NCBI GenBank assembly: GCA_009692585.1
Contig: SHYX01000009.1
Location: 50,857 to 114,856 of the forward strand
DNA length: 64,000 nt
Reading direction: 5' to 3'
From: Myxococcales bacterium
GTDB lineage: Bacteria; Myxococcota; UBA796; SXON01
Positions 54,230 to 63,471 of the stretch are shown piece by piece. The notes beneath the pieces were generated by a model. That model made no database searches and was not told the origin of the DNA. It saw only the letters and a list, made by a program, of their open reading frames with translations. Each line of letters opens with the position of its first letter. The first letter of the stretch is position 1. The position numbers were made by a program, and so were the translations under genes.

Positions 54230-57200
54230 TCAACTACATCCGCTGGTCCCCCCGCAGGTGATGCACTTGAGGCAGGCGCCGTTGCGGACCATCGTGAGCG
54301 CACCACACTCGGGGCAGCCGTCGCCTTCGTAACCACGTGCCTTGGCGTCGCGGATGAGCTGGAGCTTCATCTTCGCGGGCGCGAGCTTGATCGGGGAGCC
54401 GCCGCCGACGTGCATCGCGGGCGACAGGGCCGCTGCCGCGAGCACGGCAGCGAGCACGGGAGCGGGCGCGGCGTCGACATCCACGGCCGTGTCCGACAAC
54501 ATGACGTTGCGGCCGCCGATCTCCTCCTCCTCGCTCCAGCGGGTCTCCTCGCCGGATTTGTGGAGGGCGTCGTGACGCAGCTCAGACTCGTCGACGTGCG
54601 CGAGGTCGTTGCGGCCGAGGTAATTGACCGCGAGGTCGCGGAACATGTAGTCGATGATCGAGGTCGCCATCTTGATGCGATCGTGCCCGCGCACGGGACC
54701 GTTCGGCTCGAAGCGGGAGAACACGAACTGGTCGACGAACTTCTCCAGGGGCACGCCGTGCTGCAGCCCCATGCTCACCGCAATGGCGAAGCTGTTCATC
54801 AAACTGCGGAATGCGGCACCCTCCTTGTGCATGTCAACGAAGATCTCGCCCAGAGCGCCATCTTCGTATTCGCCGGTGCGCAAGAACACTTTGTGTCCGC
54901 CGACGATCGCCTTCTGGGTGTAACCACGCCGACGGTCCGGTAGACGACGGCGCTTGGCGAGGTACCGGACGACCAGTTTTTCCGCGACTTGCATCACCTG
55001 ATCATTCTGCGACATCGGTGGGGGCGCGCTGGGAGCGGGAAGGGCCGTATCGGCGTCGTCCATGTCCACCGCGGTGAGCAGCTCGTCCGCATAGGAGCTG
55101 GAGAGCGGCTGGCTGAGCTTGCTTCCGTCGCGATATAGAGCGTTGGCCTTGATGCCGAGGCGCCACGAGACGAGGTAGGCGTTCTTGACGTCGGCGACGC
55201 TGGCGTCGTTGGGCATGTTGATCGTCTTGCTGATTGCGCCCGAGATGAACGGCTGGCAGGCGGCCATCATCCGGATGTGGGCTTCGGCGCTGATGAAGCG
55301 CGTGCCGGTGCGCCCGCAGCGGTTGGCGCAATCGAAGATCGGCAGGTGCTCGGCCTTGAGTCCTGGCGCCCCCTCGATGCTCATGGTGCCGCACGCCCAG
55401 GCGTTGGCTGCCTCCATCTGGGCCGTGCTGAAGCCGAGCGCCGCGAGCACGTCGGGAGCGTCCGGGTCGATGTTCAGCACGTCCCTGCAGAAGGTGGCGC
55501 CGAGGTTGTACTTGGAGAACGCGAACTTGATGTCGAAGGCCGTGGGCAGCGCCCGCTCGATCCTGGTGATGGTGAGGTCGTCGAACCCACGCGCCCGCAT
55601 GGACTCGTGGTTGATGCCCGGCGCCCCCTTGAGCGAACCGCGACCCCGCGCGTAGTCCACGATCGCCACGATCTGGGCCTCGCTGTACCCGAGCTTGCGC
55701 AAGGCGGGCGGCACCGACTCGTTGACGATCTTGAAGTAGCCGCCGCCGGCCAGCTTCTTGAACTTGATCAAGGCGAAGTCGGGTTCGACGCCGGTGGTGT
55801 CGCAGTCCATCACCAGGCCGATGGTGCCGGTGGGCGCGATGACGGTGACCTGGGCGTTGCGATAGCCGTGCGCCTCGCCGAGCGTGAGCGCGTCGTCCCA
55901 GGCCTTGCGCGCGGCCGAAGCGAGGCCTTGGGGCACCTTTTCGGCGACGAGGCCGACGGGCTTGATCGACAGCCCCTCGTAGTCGCTGGCCGGCGCGTTG
56001 CATGCGGCGCGGCGGTGGTTGCGGATCACGCGCAACATCGACGCCCGGTTCTTCTTGTAGCCAGGAAATGGGCCCTTCTCGGCGGCGATACGAGCAGATT
56101 GTGCATACGACTCTCCGGTGAGGATCGCGGACAGCGCCCCGCACATCGCGCGGCCGTCGGGGCTATCGTAGGGAACGCCCATCACCATCAACAGCGCGCC
56201 GAGGTTGGCATAGCCGAGCCCGAGGGTGCGGAACTTCCAGGAAAGCTCGGCGATCTTCGGCGAGGGGTATTGCGCCATCCCCACGCTGATCTCGAGCACG
56301 GTGGTCCAGATCTGGATGCCGTGCACGTAGCCGTCGAGGTCGAAGGCCCCGGTCTTGGCGTCGTGGAAACGCATCAGGTTCAGGGAGGCGAGGTTGCACG
56401 CCGTGTCGTCGAGGAACATGTACTCGGAGCAGGGGTTGCTCGCGTTGATGCGGCCATCTTCTGGGCAGGTGTGCCACTCGTTGATGGTGGTGTCGAACTG
56501 CACCCCCGGGTCGGCGCAGGACCACGCCGCCACCGAGATGTTGTCCCAGAGCTCGGTCGCGCGCACCGTCTTGACGGTCTTTCCGCTGGTCCGGTGGGTC
56601 AGCTTCCACTCTTCGTCACGCAGCATCGCATCCATGAAGCTGTTGGGGATGCGCACGCTGTTGTTGCTGTTCTGTCCGGCCACCGTGGCGTAGCCGTCGC
56701 CGTCCCAATCGGTGTCGTAGGCGTCGAAGCGGATGGCGGTGAAGCCCTGCTTCGCGAACTGCACCGTGCGCACGATGTAGTTGTCGTGCACGCCGATGGC
56801 GCGTGCCTCGCGCATGGCACCGCGCAGCCGCACGTTCTGGCGGGGGTCGAACCGACTGGCCTCGGGCAAGCCCTCAGCGGGGCGGGTGGCCGCCAGGATC
56901 AGGTTGAGATGCCGCGCGTTGAGCCTGCTCCCCGTGACCAGCGCCGCCACCTTGGTCTCTTCGACGGCCTTCCAGTTGATGAAGGTCTCGATGTCCGGAT
57001 GATCGAGGTCCAGGCACACCATCTTGGCGGCGCGCCGCGTGGTGCCGCCGCTCTTGATCGCGCCCGCCGCGCGGTCGCCGATGCGCAGGAAGCTCATCAG
57101 CCCCGAACTGCGCCCCCCCCCGGACAGCTTTTCACCCTCGGCACGGAGCTTGGAGAAGTTGGTACCCGTGCCCGAGCCGTACTTGAACAAACGCGCCTCT

Positions 57201-57859
57201 CGCGTCCACAAGTCCATGATCCCGCCATCGTTGACCAGATCGTCGGTGACGCTCTGGATGAAACAGGCGTGGGGTTGCGGCCGCTCGTACGAGGACGAGG
57301 ACGCAACCAGCTTTCCGGTGCGGTCGTCGATGTAGTGATGGCCCTGCGCGGGCCCGTCGATGCCGTAGGCCCAGTGGAGGCCGGTGTTGAACCACTGGGG
57401 GCTGTTCGGGGCGCACATCTGCGCGGCCAGCATGAAGCGCAGTTCGTCGTAGAAGGTCTTCGCGGCGTCCTCGTCCGAGAAGAGCCCGTCCTTCCAGCCC
57501 CAGTACGTCCAACACCCGGCAAGGCGATCGAAGACCTGACGCGCGTCACATTCGGAACCAAAGCGACGATCCGCCTGGAGCGTCGCCAATTTTTCGTCAT
57601 CCGGTACCCGGCGCTGGAGCCATTCGGGAATCCCCTTCTCGGCGACGGGCCGGGTGGCCGCGGGCACGCCGGCCTTGCGGAAGTACTTCTGCGCAAGGAT
57701 GTCGACCGCCACCTGGCTCCAGGAGTCGGGCACCTGGACATTGTCCGCTTCAAAAACCAGGGAACCATCGGGATTCCGGATCTCGGAGCGGCGCGTTACC
57801 CAAGTGAGCGCGCCGTAAGCCTGGGAAGAAGTAGAGGTGAAACGCCTGGAGGTGTGCAT
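54230..57859 (-). CDS. nrdJ: Adenosylcobalamin-dependent (class II) ribonucleotide reductase
   Basis: Reduces ribonucleotides to deoxyribonucleotides using B12. 1209 residues, a long-form NrdJ. N-terminal family sequence ([33 protein letters not shown]), the catalytic region with NPCSE near residue 475, a radical/phosphate loop [23 protein letters not shown], and a C-terminal zinc-binding tail with four-plus Cys (CPECG, CLKC, CGGTSGC). The ATG at 57859 matches family N-termini and has GGAG upstream. A sigma-70-like promoter lies at 57928-57956 and a consensus DnaA box at 58043-58051. No class I (nrdAB) genes are present in the window. Confidence 0.95.
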   Translation of the reverse strand: MHTSRRFTSTSSQAYGALTWVTRRSEIRNPDGSLVFEADNVQVPDSWSQVAVDILAQKYFRKAGVPAATRPVAEKGIPEWLQRRVPDDEKLATLQADRRFGSECDARQVFDRLAGCWTYWGWKDGLFSDEDAAKTFYDELRFMLAAQMCAPNSPQWFNTGLHWAYGIDGPAQGHHYIDDRTGKLVASSSSYERPQPHACFIQSVTDDLVNDGGIMDLWTREARLFKYGSGTGTNFSKLRAEGEKLSGGGRSSGLMSFLRIGDRAAGAIKSGGTTRRAAKMVCLDLDHPDIETFINWKAVEETKVAALVTGSRLNARHLNLILAATRPAEGLPEASRFDPRQNVRLRGAMREARAIGVHDNYIVRTVQFAKQGFTAIRFDAYDTDWDGDGYATVAGQNSNNSVRIPNSFMDAMLRDEEWKLTHRTSGKTVKTVRATELWDNISVAAWSCADPGVQFDTTINEWHTCPEDGRINASNPCSEYMFLDDTACNLASLNLMRFHDAKTGAFDLDGYVHGIQIWTTVLEISVGMAQYPSPKIAELSWKFRTLGLGYANLGALLMVMGVPYDSPDGRAMCGALSAILTGESYAQSARIAAEKGPFPGYKKNRASMLRVIRNHRRAACNAPASDYEGLSIKPVGLVAEKVPQGLASAARKAWDDALTLGEAHGYRNAQVTVIAPTGTIGLVMDCDTTGVEPDFALIKFKKLAGGGYFKIVNESVPPALRKLGYSEAQIVAIVDYARGRGSLKGAPGINHESMRARGFDDLTITRIERALPTAFDIKFAFSKYNLGATFCRDVLNIDPDAPDVLAALGFSTAQMEAANAWACGTMSIEGAPGLKAEHLPIFDCANRCGRTGTRFISAEAHIRMMAACQPFISGAISKTINMPNDASVADVKNAYLVSWRLGIKANALYRDGSKLSQPLSSSYADELLTAVDMDDADTALPAPSAPPPMSQNDQVMQVAEKLVVRYLAKRRRLPDRRRGYTQKAIVGGHKVFLRTGEYEDGALGEIFVDMHKEGAAFRSLMNSFAIAVSMGLQHGVPLEKFVDQFVFSRFEPNGPVRGHDRIKMATSIIDYMFRDLAVNYLGRNDLAHVDESELRHDALHKSGEETRWSEEEEIGGRNVMLSDTAVDVDAAPAPVLAAVLAAAALSPAMHVGGGSPIKLAPAKMKLQLIRDAKARGYEGDGCPECGALTMVRNGACLKCITCGGTSGCS

Positions 57860-57927
57860 TGACTATTGACTCCGCAAGAGCTACGCGTCGGGGGTGGGCG
57901 GTGCCCAACGGGGCGACCCGTTCTTGG

Positions 57928-57956
57928 ATCGTAGTAAACGTCTCTGGCCGCGTCAA
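57928..57956 (-). promoter_or_regulatory. Sigma-70-like promoter of nrdJ
   Basis: On the minus strand TTGACG (57956-57951) and TACGAT (57933-57928) are separated by 17 bases. The expected start point gives a leader of about 60 bases to the nrdJ ATG. Confidence 0.55.
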
Positions 57957-58042
57957 GAGATCCGCCCACAACATGTAGGGGTTTTCGTAGACGGTACCCA
58001 CTACATCATGTGTCCACAAGTTCTCCATACGGCGGCTCGTGG

Positions 58043-58051
58043 TTATCCACA
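58043..58051 (+). promoter_or_regulatory. Consensus DnaA box upstream of nrdJ
   Basis: TTATCCACA, an exact match, 86 bases upstream of the nrdJ -35 element. Such a 9-mer is rare by chance in GC-rich DNA, though a single site is not proof of DnaA binding. Confidence 0.5.
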
Positions 58052-58421
58052 ACCAGCAATCCCAAAGTCCCCAGAAGCCCCAAATCTCCAAGGTCAGCGG
58101 GCCAGCGGCGGGGGGCGATGCGCCGCGACCGGGCGTCTGGTCAGACCGGGCGCCTGCGCATCGCGGTCGCCTCGGGCGCGGCCACCGCGCTTCCGGTTTA
58201 GTAGCTACCTATGCCGCAAAAGCCGGCTCTGGACTGCGTCGCTCCGAGGCAAAGGTGGCGTTGGTCGGGCACCCGATCGTCGACGCCTCGCCCCGGAAAC
58301 CGACGGTTTTGCGCTGCGGAATCGCGTAGGTGCGCAGTACCTTTGTGACGGTTGCGATGGGGTCGGCGGCCGGTTCTCGAATGTCGCAGGGGCGCCGGGC
58401 GTTGTCCTGATGAGGCAACCG

Positions 58422-59279
58422 ATGTCCGTTCTGCGCCGCGCCGCCCCCGTTGTCGCCAGCCTTGTCGCCCACGGGGCCGTGGTCGCGGCCGTGGTCGCGT
58501 TGCTGGTCGCGCGGTCCGTGCTCCCCGCGCTCGCCGGCGCCAGCGGCGTCGAGGTCGGAGAAGACGCCGAGGGAGACGCCGAGTCGCTCGACGCCTACCT
58601 GGCGCGCGCGGCGGACGACGTCGACTTCGGCGAGCCCACCGCGGACCTCGTCGCCATCGGCATCATCACCGACGAGGCGCCGCTCGTGGACGTGTCGCCG
58701 GTGGTCGCGGCCGCGGCTCCGGTCGTCGCCGCGGAGGCACCGGTGGTCGCGGCTCCGGTCGTCGCCGCGGAGGCACCGGTGGTCGCGGCGGAGGCACCGG
58801 TCGTCGCCGCGGAGGCACCCGCCCCGTCGGCCGAGAGCGTCGTCGCCGCGCGGCCCCCCCGCCGGCACAAGCAGGCCCGGAGCCCCCTCCGCGCCGGTCG
58901 TGGTGACTTCGTGGCACGGGATCGCGATCCGGACGACGGTGTGCTGCGCGTCTCGAGGAGCAGCTGGGCCGTCGAGCGTAAGGTCGTCGACTTCTACGCG
59001 AACAACCTCGGTGAGCTGATGAAGCTCGGCTGGGTCCGCGCCCATCGTGACCCCGACGGCAAGCTCCGCGGCTTCCGCGTCGGGGTCAAAAAGGACAGCA
59101 TCCTCCGCGACGCCGGCTTCACCAGCGGCGACGTGGTCAAGAGTGTCAACGGCATCGAGGTCCACGACATCTTCGGGGCGCTCTCCGCCTACTTCAAGCT
59201 CCGGAAAGAGACGCACATCGAAGTGGTGGTGACCCGCAAGGGCCGGCAGATGACGCTCAGCTACGACCTGACTTCTTGA
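58422..59279 (+). CDS. GspC-like membrane protein with C-terminal PDZ domain
   Basis: 285 residues. One N-terminal membrane segment (VVASLVAHGAVVAAVVALLVA), an acidic stretch, an Ala/Val/Pro-rich linker with about eight VVAAEAP-type repeats (about 95-140), a homology-region-like domain (VSRSSWAVERKVVDFYANNLGELMKLG) and a PDZ domain (about 210-285, GFRVGVKKDSILRDAGFTSGDVVKSVNGIEVHD). This is the layout of type II secretion protein C, which links the inner-membrane platform to the secretin, yet no other gsp gene is near. Start ATG 58422 has GAGG six bases upstream; an ATG at 58410 lacks one. Confidence 0.75.
   Translation: MSVLRRAAPVVASLVAHGAVVAAVVALLVARSVLPALAGASGVEVGEDAEGDAESLDAYLARAADDVDFGEPTADLVAIGIITDEAPLVDVSPVVAAAAPVVAAEAPVVAAPVVAAEAPVVAAEAPVVAAEAPAPSAESVVAARPPRRHKQARSPLRAGRGDFVARDRDPDDGVLRVSRSSWAVERKVVDFYANNLGELMKLGWVRAHRDPDGKLRGFRVGVKKDSILRDAGFTSGDVVKSVNGIEVHDIFGALSAYFKLRKETHIEVVVTRKGRQMTLSYDLTS
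58717..58820. repeat. Imperfect 12- to 21-base repeats coding VVAAEAP
   Basis: Units of the type GTCGTCGCCGCGGAGGCACCG recur four to five times with shorter GTGGTCGCGGCTCCG forms in between; they encode the Ala/Val/Pro linker of the GspC-like protein. Confidence 0.8.
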
Positions 59280-60075
59280 GCGGAATCGACGCGAGGGCGG
59301 CCATCCGCTCGGCGGCACCCTCGGCGAGGCGCTCGGCATCCGCCAGGGACTCGTCGGTGAAACCAGGCGCCGAGTCCACACATTCCAGACAGCCCCAGGT
59401 GCGGCCGCCCGCGGCCATCGGCACACACAACAGGCTCCGGGTGCGGTGGCCGGTGTGCCGGTCCACATTTCGGTAGAATCGAGGGTCGGCATAGGGGTTG
59501 AGCACGATGAGCGAGGTGTGGGTGTTCACGGAGAAGCCCGCGACCCCGGCACCCACCGGAATGCGCATCCCGCGCAGTCGCGACGCGTGCTCGCCCATCA
59601 CGTAGCGGAAGCGCAACCCGGCCGACTCCAACAGGATCGCGGAGCCGCCGCGGGCACCGGTCAACTTCACCGCGGCGCCGACGGCGAGGGCCAGGGCCGC
59701 GTCGGGGTCCATCGCCCGTTCGATCGACGCGAGCGTGTCGCGAACCAGCTCCAGCGGGATCAGGGAGTCGCTGTCCAACTCGGGGAGCTCCTCCTCGAAG
59801 TCCTCCGGCGCGAGGGTCGGACCCATCTCCATCGGGTCGTCTTCCTCGAGCGGGACTCCCTGCACCCCGCCGTCGAGGGGCTGAACCACGAAACCGGCGC
59901 CGGAGCGCATGTCGCGGACCAGCACGGTGCCATTCATCAGGCGCTCGCACGCGAGGCGGTCCGGCGACGCCGTCTCGCCCAGCGCACCGAGGCCATTGCC
60001 CAGCGCAACCAGCCAGTTGGGCGCCTCGACCTCGGTGTGGCGGCCGGCGGCGGTGCTCACCCGGAAACTAGGCAT
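59257..60075 (-). CDS. GAF-domain sensory protein
   Basis: 272 residues, cytosolic. Residues about 1-95 form an uncharacterised, acidic N-terminal part. A GAF domain follows at about 110-255 (SIERAMDPDAALALAVGAAVKLTGARGGSAIL; GMRIPVGAGVAGFSV; RSLLCVPMAAGGRTWGCLECVDS). GAF domains bind small ligands or mediate signalling. No output domain is attached. The gene's 3' end overlaps the convergent PDZ gene by 23 bases, an unusually long convergent overlap. ATG at 60075. Confidence 0.8.
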   Translation of the reverse strand: MPSFRVSTAAGRHTEVEAPNWLVALGNGLGALGETASPDRLACERLMNGTVLVRDMRSGAGFVVQPLDGGVQGVPLEEDDPMEMGPTLAPEDFEEELPELDSDSLIPLELVRDTLASIERAMDPDAALALAVGAAVKLTGARGGSAILLESAGLRFRYVMGEHASRLRGMRIPVGAGVAGFSVNTHTSLIVLNPYADPRFYRNVDRHTGHRTRSLLCVPMAAGGRTWGCLECVDSAPGFTDESLADAERLAEGAAERMAALASIPLKKSGRS

Positions 60076-60083
60076 CAGTCGGG

Positions 60084-60752
60084 TTATCCAGGCGAAGCGG
60101 ATCGGGCCCGTACGACCGGCTCGATCGTTGCGCCGAGCACCGTCGCGAGGCGGCGATGGCCGGCGGCGGAGGGGTGCAGGCCATCGACCTGCGTGAGAGT
60201 GGCCTCGCCCCTGATCCCGTCGAGCAGGTCGGGGACCAGCGGTACGGCGAAGTCGGCCGCGAGCCGTGGAAAGACCGAGTCGAACGCGGCGACGTAGTCG
60301 GGGCCGAGGCGGGGGTCGGCGCGCAGGCCGAGGAGCACCACCGCCGCGCCGGCGGCCTGGCAGCGCGACACGATGGTGCGCAAGTTCGTCTCCGCCGCCG
60401 CGACCGGCAGACCGCGGAGCATGTCGTTGGCGCCGAGCTCCACCACGACGACCTCCGGCTCCTGACCGAGCACCCAGTCCAGGCGACGGAGTCCGCCTTC
60501 GGTGGTGTCGCCGCTGAGGCCGGCGTTGACCACCTCCACCGACAGCCCCGCCGCCGTCCATGACGCCGCCAACACCGAAGGGAACGACTCTTCCGGGCCA
60601 AGCCCCGCGCCGGCGGTCAGGCTGTCGCCCAGGAACACGATCGTGACCGGCGAGTTGGCGATGCCCGGCCGCTGCGACGCAGGCGCTGTCGGTCCCGCCG
60701 CGCGCTCTCCGCTTGGCGCGCACGCGACCATCACCGCGGCGAGAAACAGCAT
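60084..60752 (-). CDS. GDSL/SGNH arylesterase lipoprotein (TesA-like)
   Basis: 222 residues. Lipoprotein signal MLFLAAVMVAC (Cys11). SGNH blocks are all present: GDSLTAG (Ser nucleophile), GLSGDTT (Gly), GANDML (Asn) and DGLHPSAAGH (Asp/His). The protein resembles TesA/arylesterase lysophospholipases of the periplasm. It lies eight bases upstream of the GAF gene on the same strand. Confidence 0.9.
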   Translation of the reverse strand: MLFLAAVMVACAPSGERAAGPTAPASQRPGIANSPVTIVFLGDSLTAGAGLGPEESFPSVLAASWTAAGLSVEVVNAGLSGDTTEGGLRRLDWVLGQEPEVVVVELGANDMLRGLPVAAAETNLRTIVSRCQAAGAAVVLLGLRADPRLGPDYVAAFDSVFPRLAADFAVPLVPDLLDGIRGEATLTQVDGLHPSAAGHRRLATVLGATIEPVVRARSASPG

Positions 60753-60787
60753 GGGGGCAACGTAGCGCGGAAGCCCCCCCCAGGAGA

Positions 60788-62464
60788 ATGATAGCCGAAG
60801 CCGTGTCCCGCCCCTCGCTGGTCTTGGTGTCGATCGTCGTGCTGGCGTTCGTGCTGCGCGTCGTCGGACTCGACTTCGGGCTGCCGCTGGCCGAGGCTCG
60901 GCCCGACGAGCAGACCATCGCCTTTCAGGCGATGAAGCTCGGGCGCGGCGACCTGAATCCCCACAGCTTCAACTACCCGAGCCTGTTCAAGTACGTGACG
61001 TTCGCGCTCTTCGGGGGCGACTTCGCGATCGGTCGGGCTCTCGGTCGTTTCGGCGGCCAGGAGGACTTCTTGCGGTCCTTCTTCGCCGCCGACACCGAGT
61101 TTCGGTTGTTGATGAGAGCCTTCTCGGCGGTGATGGGCACGCTCTGCGTGGCGCTCTTGGCTCGGGCTCCTGGCACGTTGTGGGGGAGCTTCTTCCTGGC
61201 GGTCTCGTTCCTGCACGTACGAGACAGCCACTTCGGCGTCACCGACATCACCATGGTCACGCTGATCGTCGGCGCGGTGCTCCTCGCGGTCGAGCTGCAG
61301 CGGCGGGGCGCGCTCGCGATGGCGGTCGGCGCCGGACTGGTCGCGGGCCTGGCCACCAGCACCAAGTACAACGCCGCGCTCCTGGTCGTGCCCCTGGTCG
61401 CGGCCGCGGGCAGCGCGCGGGGGGTCGGCGGCCTCGTCCTGGGGGCTGGTGGTCGCGGGAAGCTCGCTGCGGCCGCGCTCGCAGCGATGATCGGCGGCTT
61501 CCTGCTCGGCACGCCCTACGCGCTTCTGGACGCCGAGCAGTTCGTGACCGACTTCCGCTACGAGATGGGCCACCTGGCCGAGGGGCACTACGTCGATGTG
61601 GGTCGGGGGTGGGTGCACCACGCGACGGCGACCTTGCCCGACGCCGTGGGGTGGCCGTTGTACGTGCTCGGGGCGAGTGCGATCTTGATGTCCTTCTTCG
61701 CCAACTTTCGGCTGGCCCTGGTGATCTTCAGCTTTCCGCTGGTGTACTTCGTCGCCATCGGGCGGGGGCAGACCGCGTTCTACCGCTACATGCTCCCGGT
61801 GGTTCCGTTCCTGTGCATCGGGGCGGGGGCGTTCTTCGACGCCGTGAACCTCCGCTTCGGGCGCGTGGGCGCGGCGATCATGGCGGTGCTCGTGGCCTCG
61901 CCTTCGATCTGGCGGAGCGTCGAGGCGGACCGGCTGTTCGCCGCCGGCGACACCCGTGAGGCCATGGGCGCGTGGATCGAAGAAAACGTTCCGACCAACG
62001 AGGTGATCGTCCACGCCGGTGCCTACACCGGGGCGCCGATGCTCCAGCGCAACGTGCCGAACCAGACCCGCGAGTTCGTGGCCAAGGCCGGCCGCGCCGA
62101 CGCCGGCGGCTTCCGCAAGCCCGACGAGATGAAGTGGTATCGAGCCGAAACTCCGATGTACGACGTGCTGTTCCTCCGCAAGGACGGCATCGACTTTGCC
62201 TCCCAGCTTGAGGCGGCCGAGGTCATGGCCAATCCCCCGCCGTGGCTCGAGATCGAAGCGTCCGGCCTGCACTTCTACAGCGAGGTCGCGCCGGAGATCC
62301 AGGCGCTCGCGGCGACCGGGTACGAGCTGGTCCACGAAGAGATCGCGGCGCTTGACCCCAGCCACGCCACCTTCGACCAGCAGGACGCCTTCTACATGCC
62401 CACCGACGGCTTCGGGGCGTTCGGGCGCATGGGCCCCAACCTGAGGCTCTACCGGCGGCGGTGA
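60788..62464 (+). CDS. GT39-like polyprenyl-phosphate-sugar glycosyltransferase
   Basis: 558 residues. An N-terminal helix is followed by the GT-C catalytic loop with the acidic motif ARPDEQTIAFQAMKLGRGDLNPHSFNYPSL. About ten membrane helices occupy residues 10-400 (KYNAALLVVPLVAAAGSA, LALVIFSFPLVYFVAIGRG). The C-terminal 150 residues are soluble (MGAWIEENVPTNEVIVHAG ... MYDVLFLRKDG). The RYMLPVVPF motif is typical of ArnT/PMT-like enzymes. The ATG at 60788 has AGGAGA upstream. It is followed at 12 bases by a flippase-like gene, so the pair may add sugars to an envelope lipid. Confidence 0.82.
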   Translation: MIAEAVSRPSLVLVSIVVLAFVLRVVGLDFGLPLAEARPDEQTIAFQAMKLGRGDLNPHSFNYPSLFKYVTFALFGGDFAIGRALGRFGGQEDFLRSFFAADTEFRLLMRAFSAVMGTLCVALLARAPGTLWGSFFLAVSFLHVRDSHFGVTDITMVTLIVGAVLLAVELQRRGALAMAVGAGLVAGLATSTKYNAALLVVPLVAAAGSARGVGGLVLGAGGRGKLAAAALAAMIGGFLLGTPYALLDAEQFVTDFRYEMGHLAEGHYVDVGRGWVHHATATLPDAVGWPLYVLGASAILMSFFANFRLALVIFSFPLVYFVAIGRGQTAFYRYMLPVVPFLCIGAGAFFDAVNLRFGRVGAAIMAVLVASPSIWRSVEADRLFAAGDTREAMGAWIEENVPTNEVIVHAGAYTGAPMLQRNVPNQTREFVAKAGRADAGGFRKPDEMKWYRAETPMYDVLFLRKDGIDFASQLEAAEVMANPPPWLEIEASGLHFYSEVAPEIQALAATGYELVHEEIAALDPSHATFDQQDAFYMPTDGFGAFGRMGPNLRLYRRR

Positions 62465-62476
62465 TAGGCCCAGGCC

Positions 62477-63460
62477 GTGAACACCCCCCCTCCCGCCGAC
62501 GCCTCGTCGCTGACGCGCCGTTTCCGTGGCTGGCTTGCCTGGTCCATCGCGATCGCGGCGCTGATGTACCTCGGGTACTCCTTCTACGTCGGCGTGGACG
62601 AGGTTTCGGAGGCGATCGGCCGCTTCAGGTGGAGCGCGCTGGCGGCGGCCCTCGCCCTCACCATCTTCGTCAACTACACCCTGCGCTGGGCCAAATGGCA
62701 CTGGTTGCTGGTGCGCCTCGGGGTGCGGCTGCCGCTTGGGGAGAGCGCCCTGATCTTCTGCGCCGGCCTCGCCATGGTCTTGAGCCCCTTCAAGGCCGGG
62801 GAGGTGCTCAAACCCTACCTGGTGCGCGAACGCACGGGCGTCCCGATTCTCACCGTGGTTCCGGCCCTGGTCACCGAGCGGTTGACCGATGGGCTGGCGG
62901 TGCTGATCATCGCCGCCGTGAGCGTCAGCGAGTTCGCATCAGAGCGCACGGGGTTCGTTTATGGCACGATCGCCATAAGTTTCCTGGGCGTTGCCGTGCT
63001 GATGAACGAGCGGCTCTCACTGGGGATCCTGCGCGCGCTGGCTCGGCTGCCCCTGGTCCGACGCGTGGCCGACAGGCTGGAGGAGACCTACCGCGCCGCC
63101 CGGCTGTGCCTTGGTCCGTGGCCCCTGCTGGTCACGCTGGCCATCAGCGTGGTGGCGTGGGGCGCCGAATGTTGGGGGTACCAGATCATCTGGGGCGGCT
63201 TCGGTCGTGACGTCAGCTTCGATGCTTCGGCCTTCCTGTACGCCTTCGCCACCGCGGCCGGGGGCGCCTCGCCGGGCGGGCTGGGGGTGGCCGACGGGCT
63301 CCTCGTCACCCTCCCGCGCGGGCTACTCGGCCTCCCGGAAGGGGAGATCGCCGCCACCTCGATGCTGATCCGCGGGGCGACCCTGTGGATCGGCGTGGCC
63401 ATGGGCGCGGTGGCGCTCTTGTTCGTGGAACCGTTGCTCCGCAGGCCCCGGGCGGCCTGA
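62477..63460 (+). CDS. Lysylphosphatidylglycerol-synthase-TM-like (UPF0104) membrane protein
   Basis: 327 residues with about eight membrane segments. Typical family segments are WSALAAALALTIFVNYTLRWAKWHWLL, CAGLAMVLSPFKAGEVLKPYLVRE, PALVTERLTDGLAVLII and a C-terminal FATAAGGASPGGLGVADGLLVT. The LPG_synthase_TM/AglD-like family includes flippase-like proteins that move lipid-linked intermediates. The start is GTG at 62477. It is probably co-transcribed with the GT39-like gene. Confidence 0.85.
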   Translation: MNTPPPADASSLTRRFRGWLAWSIAIAALMYLGYSFYVGVDEVSEAIGRFRWSALAAALALTIFVNYTLRWAKWHWLLVRLGVRLPLGESALIFCAGLAMVLSPFKAGEVLKPYLVRERTGVPILTVVPALVTERLTDGLAVLIIAAVSVSEFASERTGFVYGTIAISFLGVAVLMNERLSLGILRALARLPLVRRVADRLEETYRAARLCLGPWPLLVTLAISVVAWGAECWGYQIIWGGFGRDVSFDASAFLYAFATAAGGASPGGLGVADGLLVTLPRGLLGLPEGEIAATSMLIRGATLWIGVAMGAVALLFVEPLLRRPRAA

Positions 63461-63471
63461 TACGGCCGGGC

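Larger units (their letters stand above)
57860..58421. other. nrdJ / PDZ-gene divergent intergenic region
   Basis: About 560 bases without a supported gene. The nrdJ-proximal part holds its promoter and leader (about 60 bases). Next come a DnaA box and an AT-richer patch (57960-58100). From 58100 to 58421 nothing definite was seen; a promoter for the PDZ gene must be there. No cobalamin-riboswitch core elements were recognised near nrdJ. Confidence 0.45.

Noticed and set aside
57750..58028. Open frame on the minus strand upstream of nrdJ
   Set aside because: The sequence looks somewhat protein-like, but it contains the nrdJ promoter and overlaps the nrdJ start by more than 100 bases; codon use is unlike the neighbours.
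57860..58421. Cobalamin riboswitch before nrdJ
   Set aside because: Looked for because the enzyme uses B12; no B12-box-like core was found and the leader is only about 60 bases.
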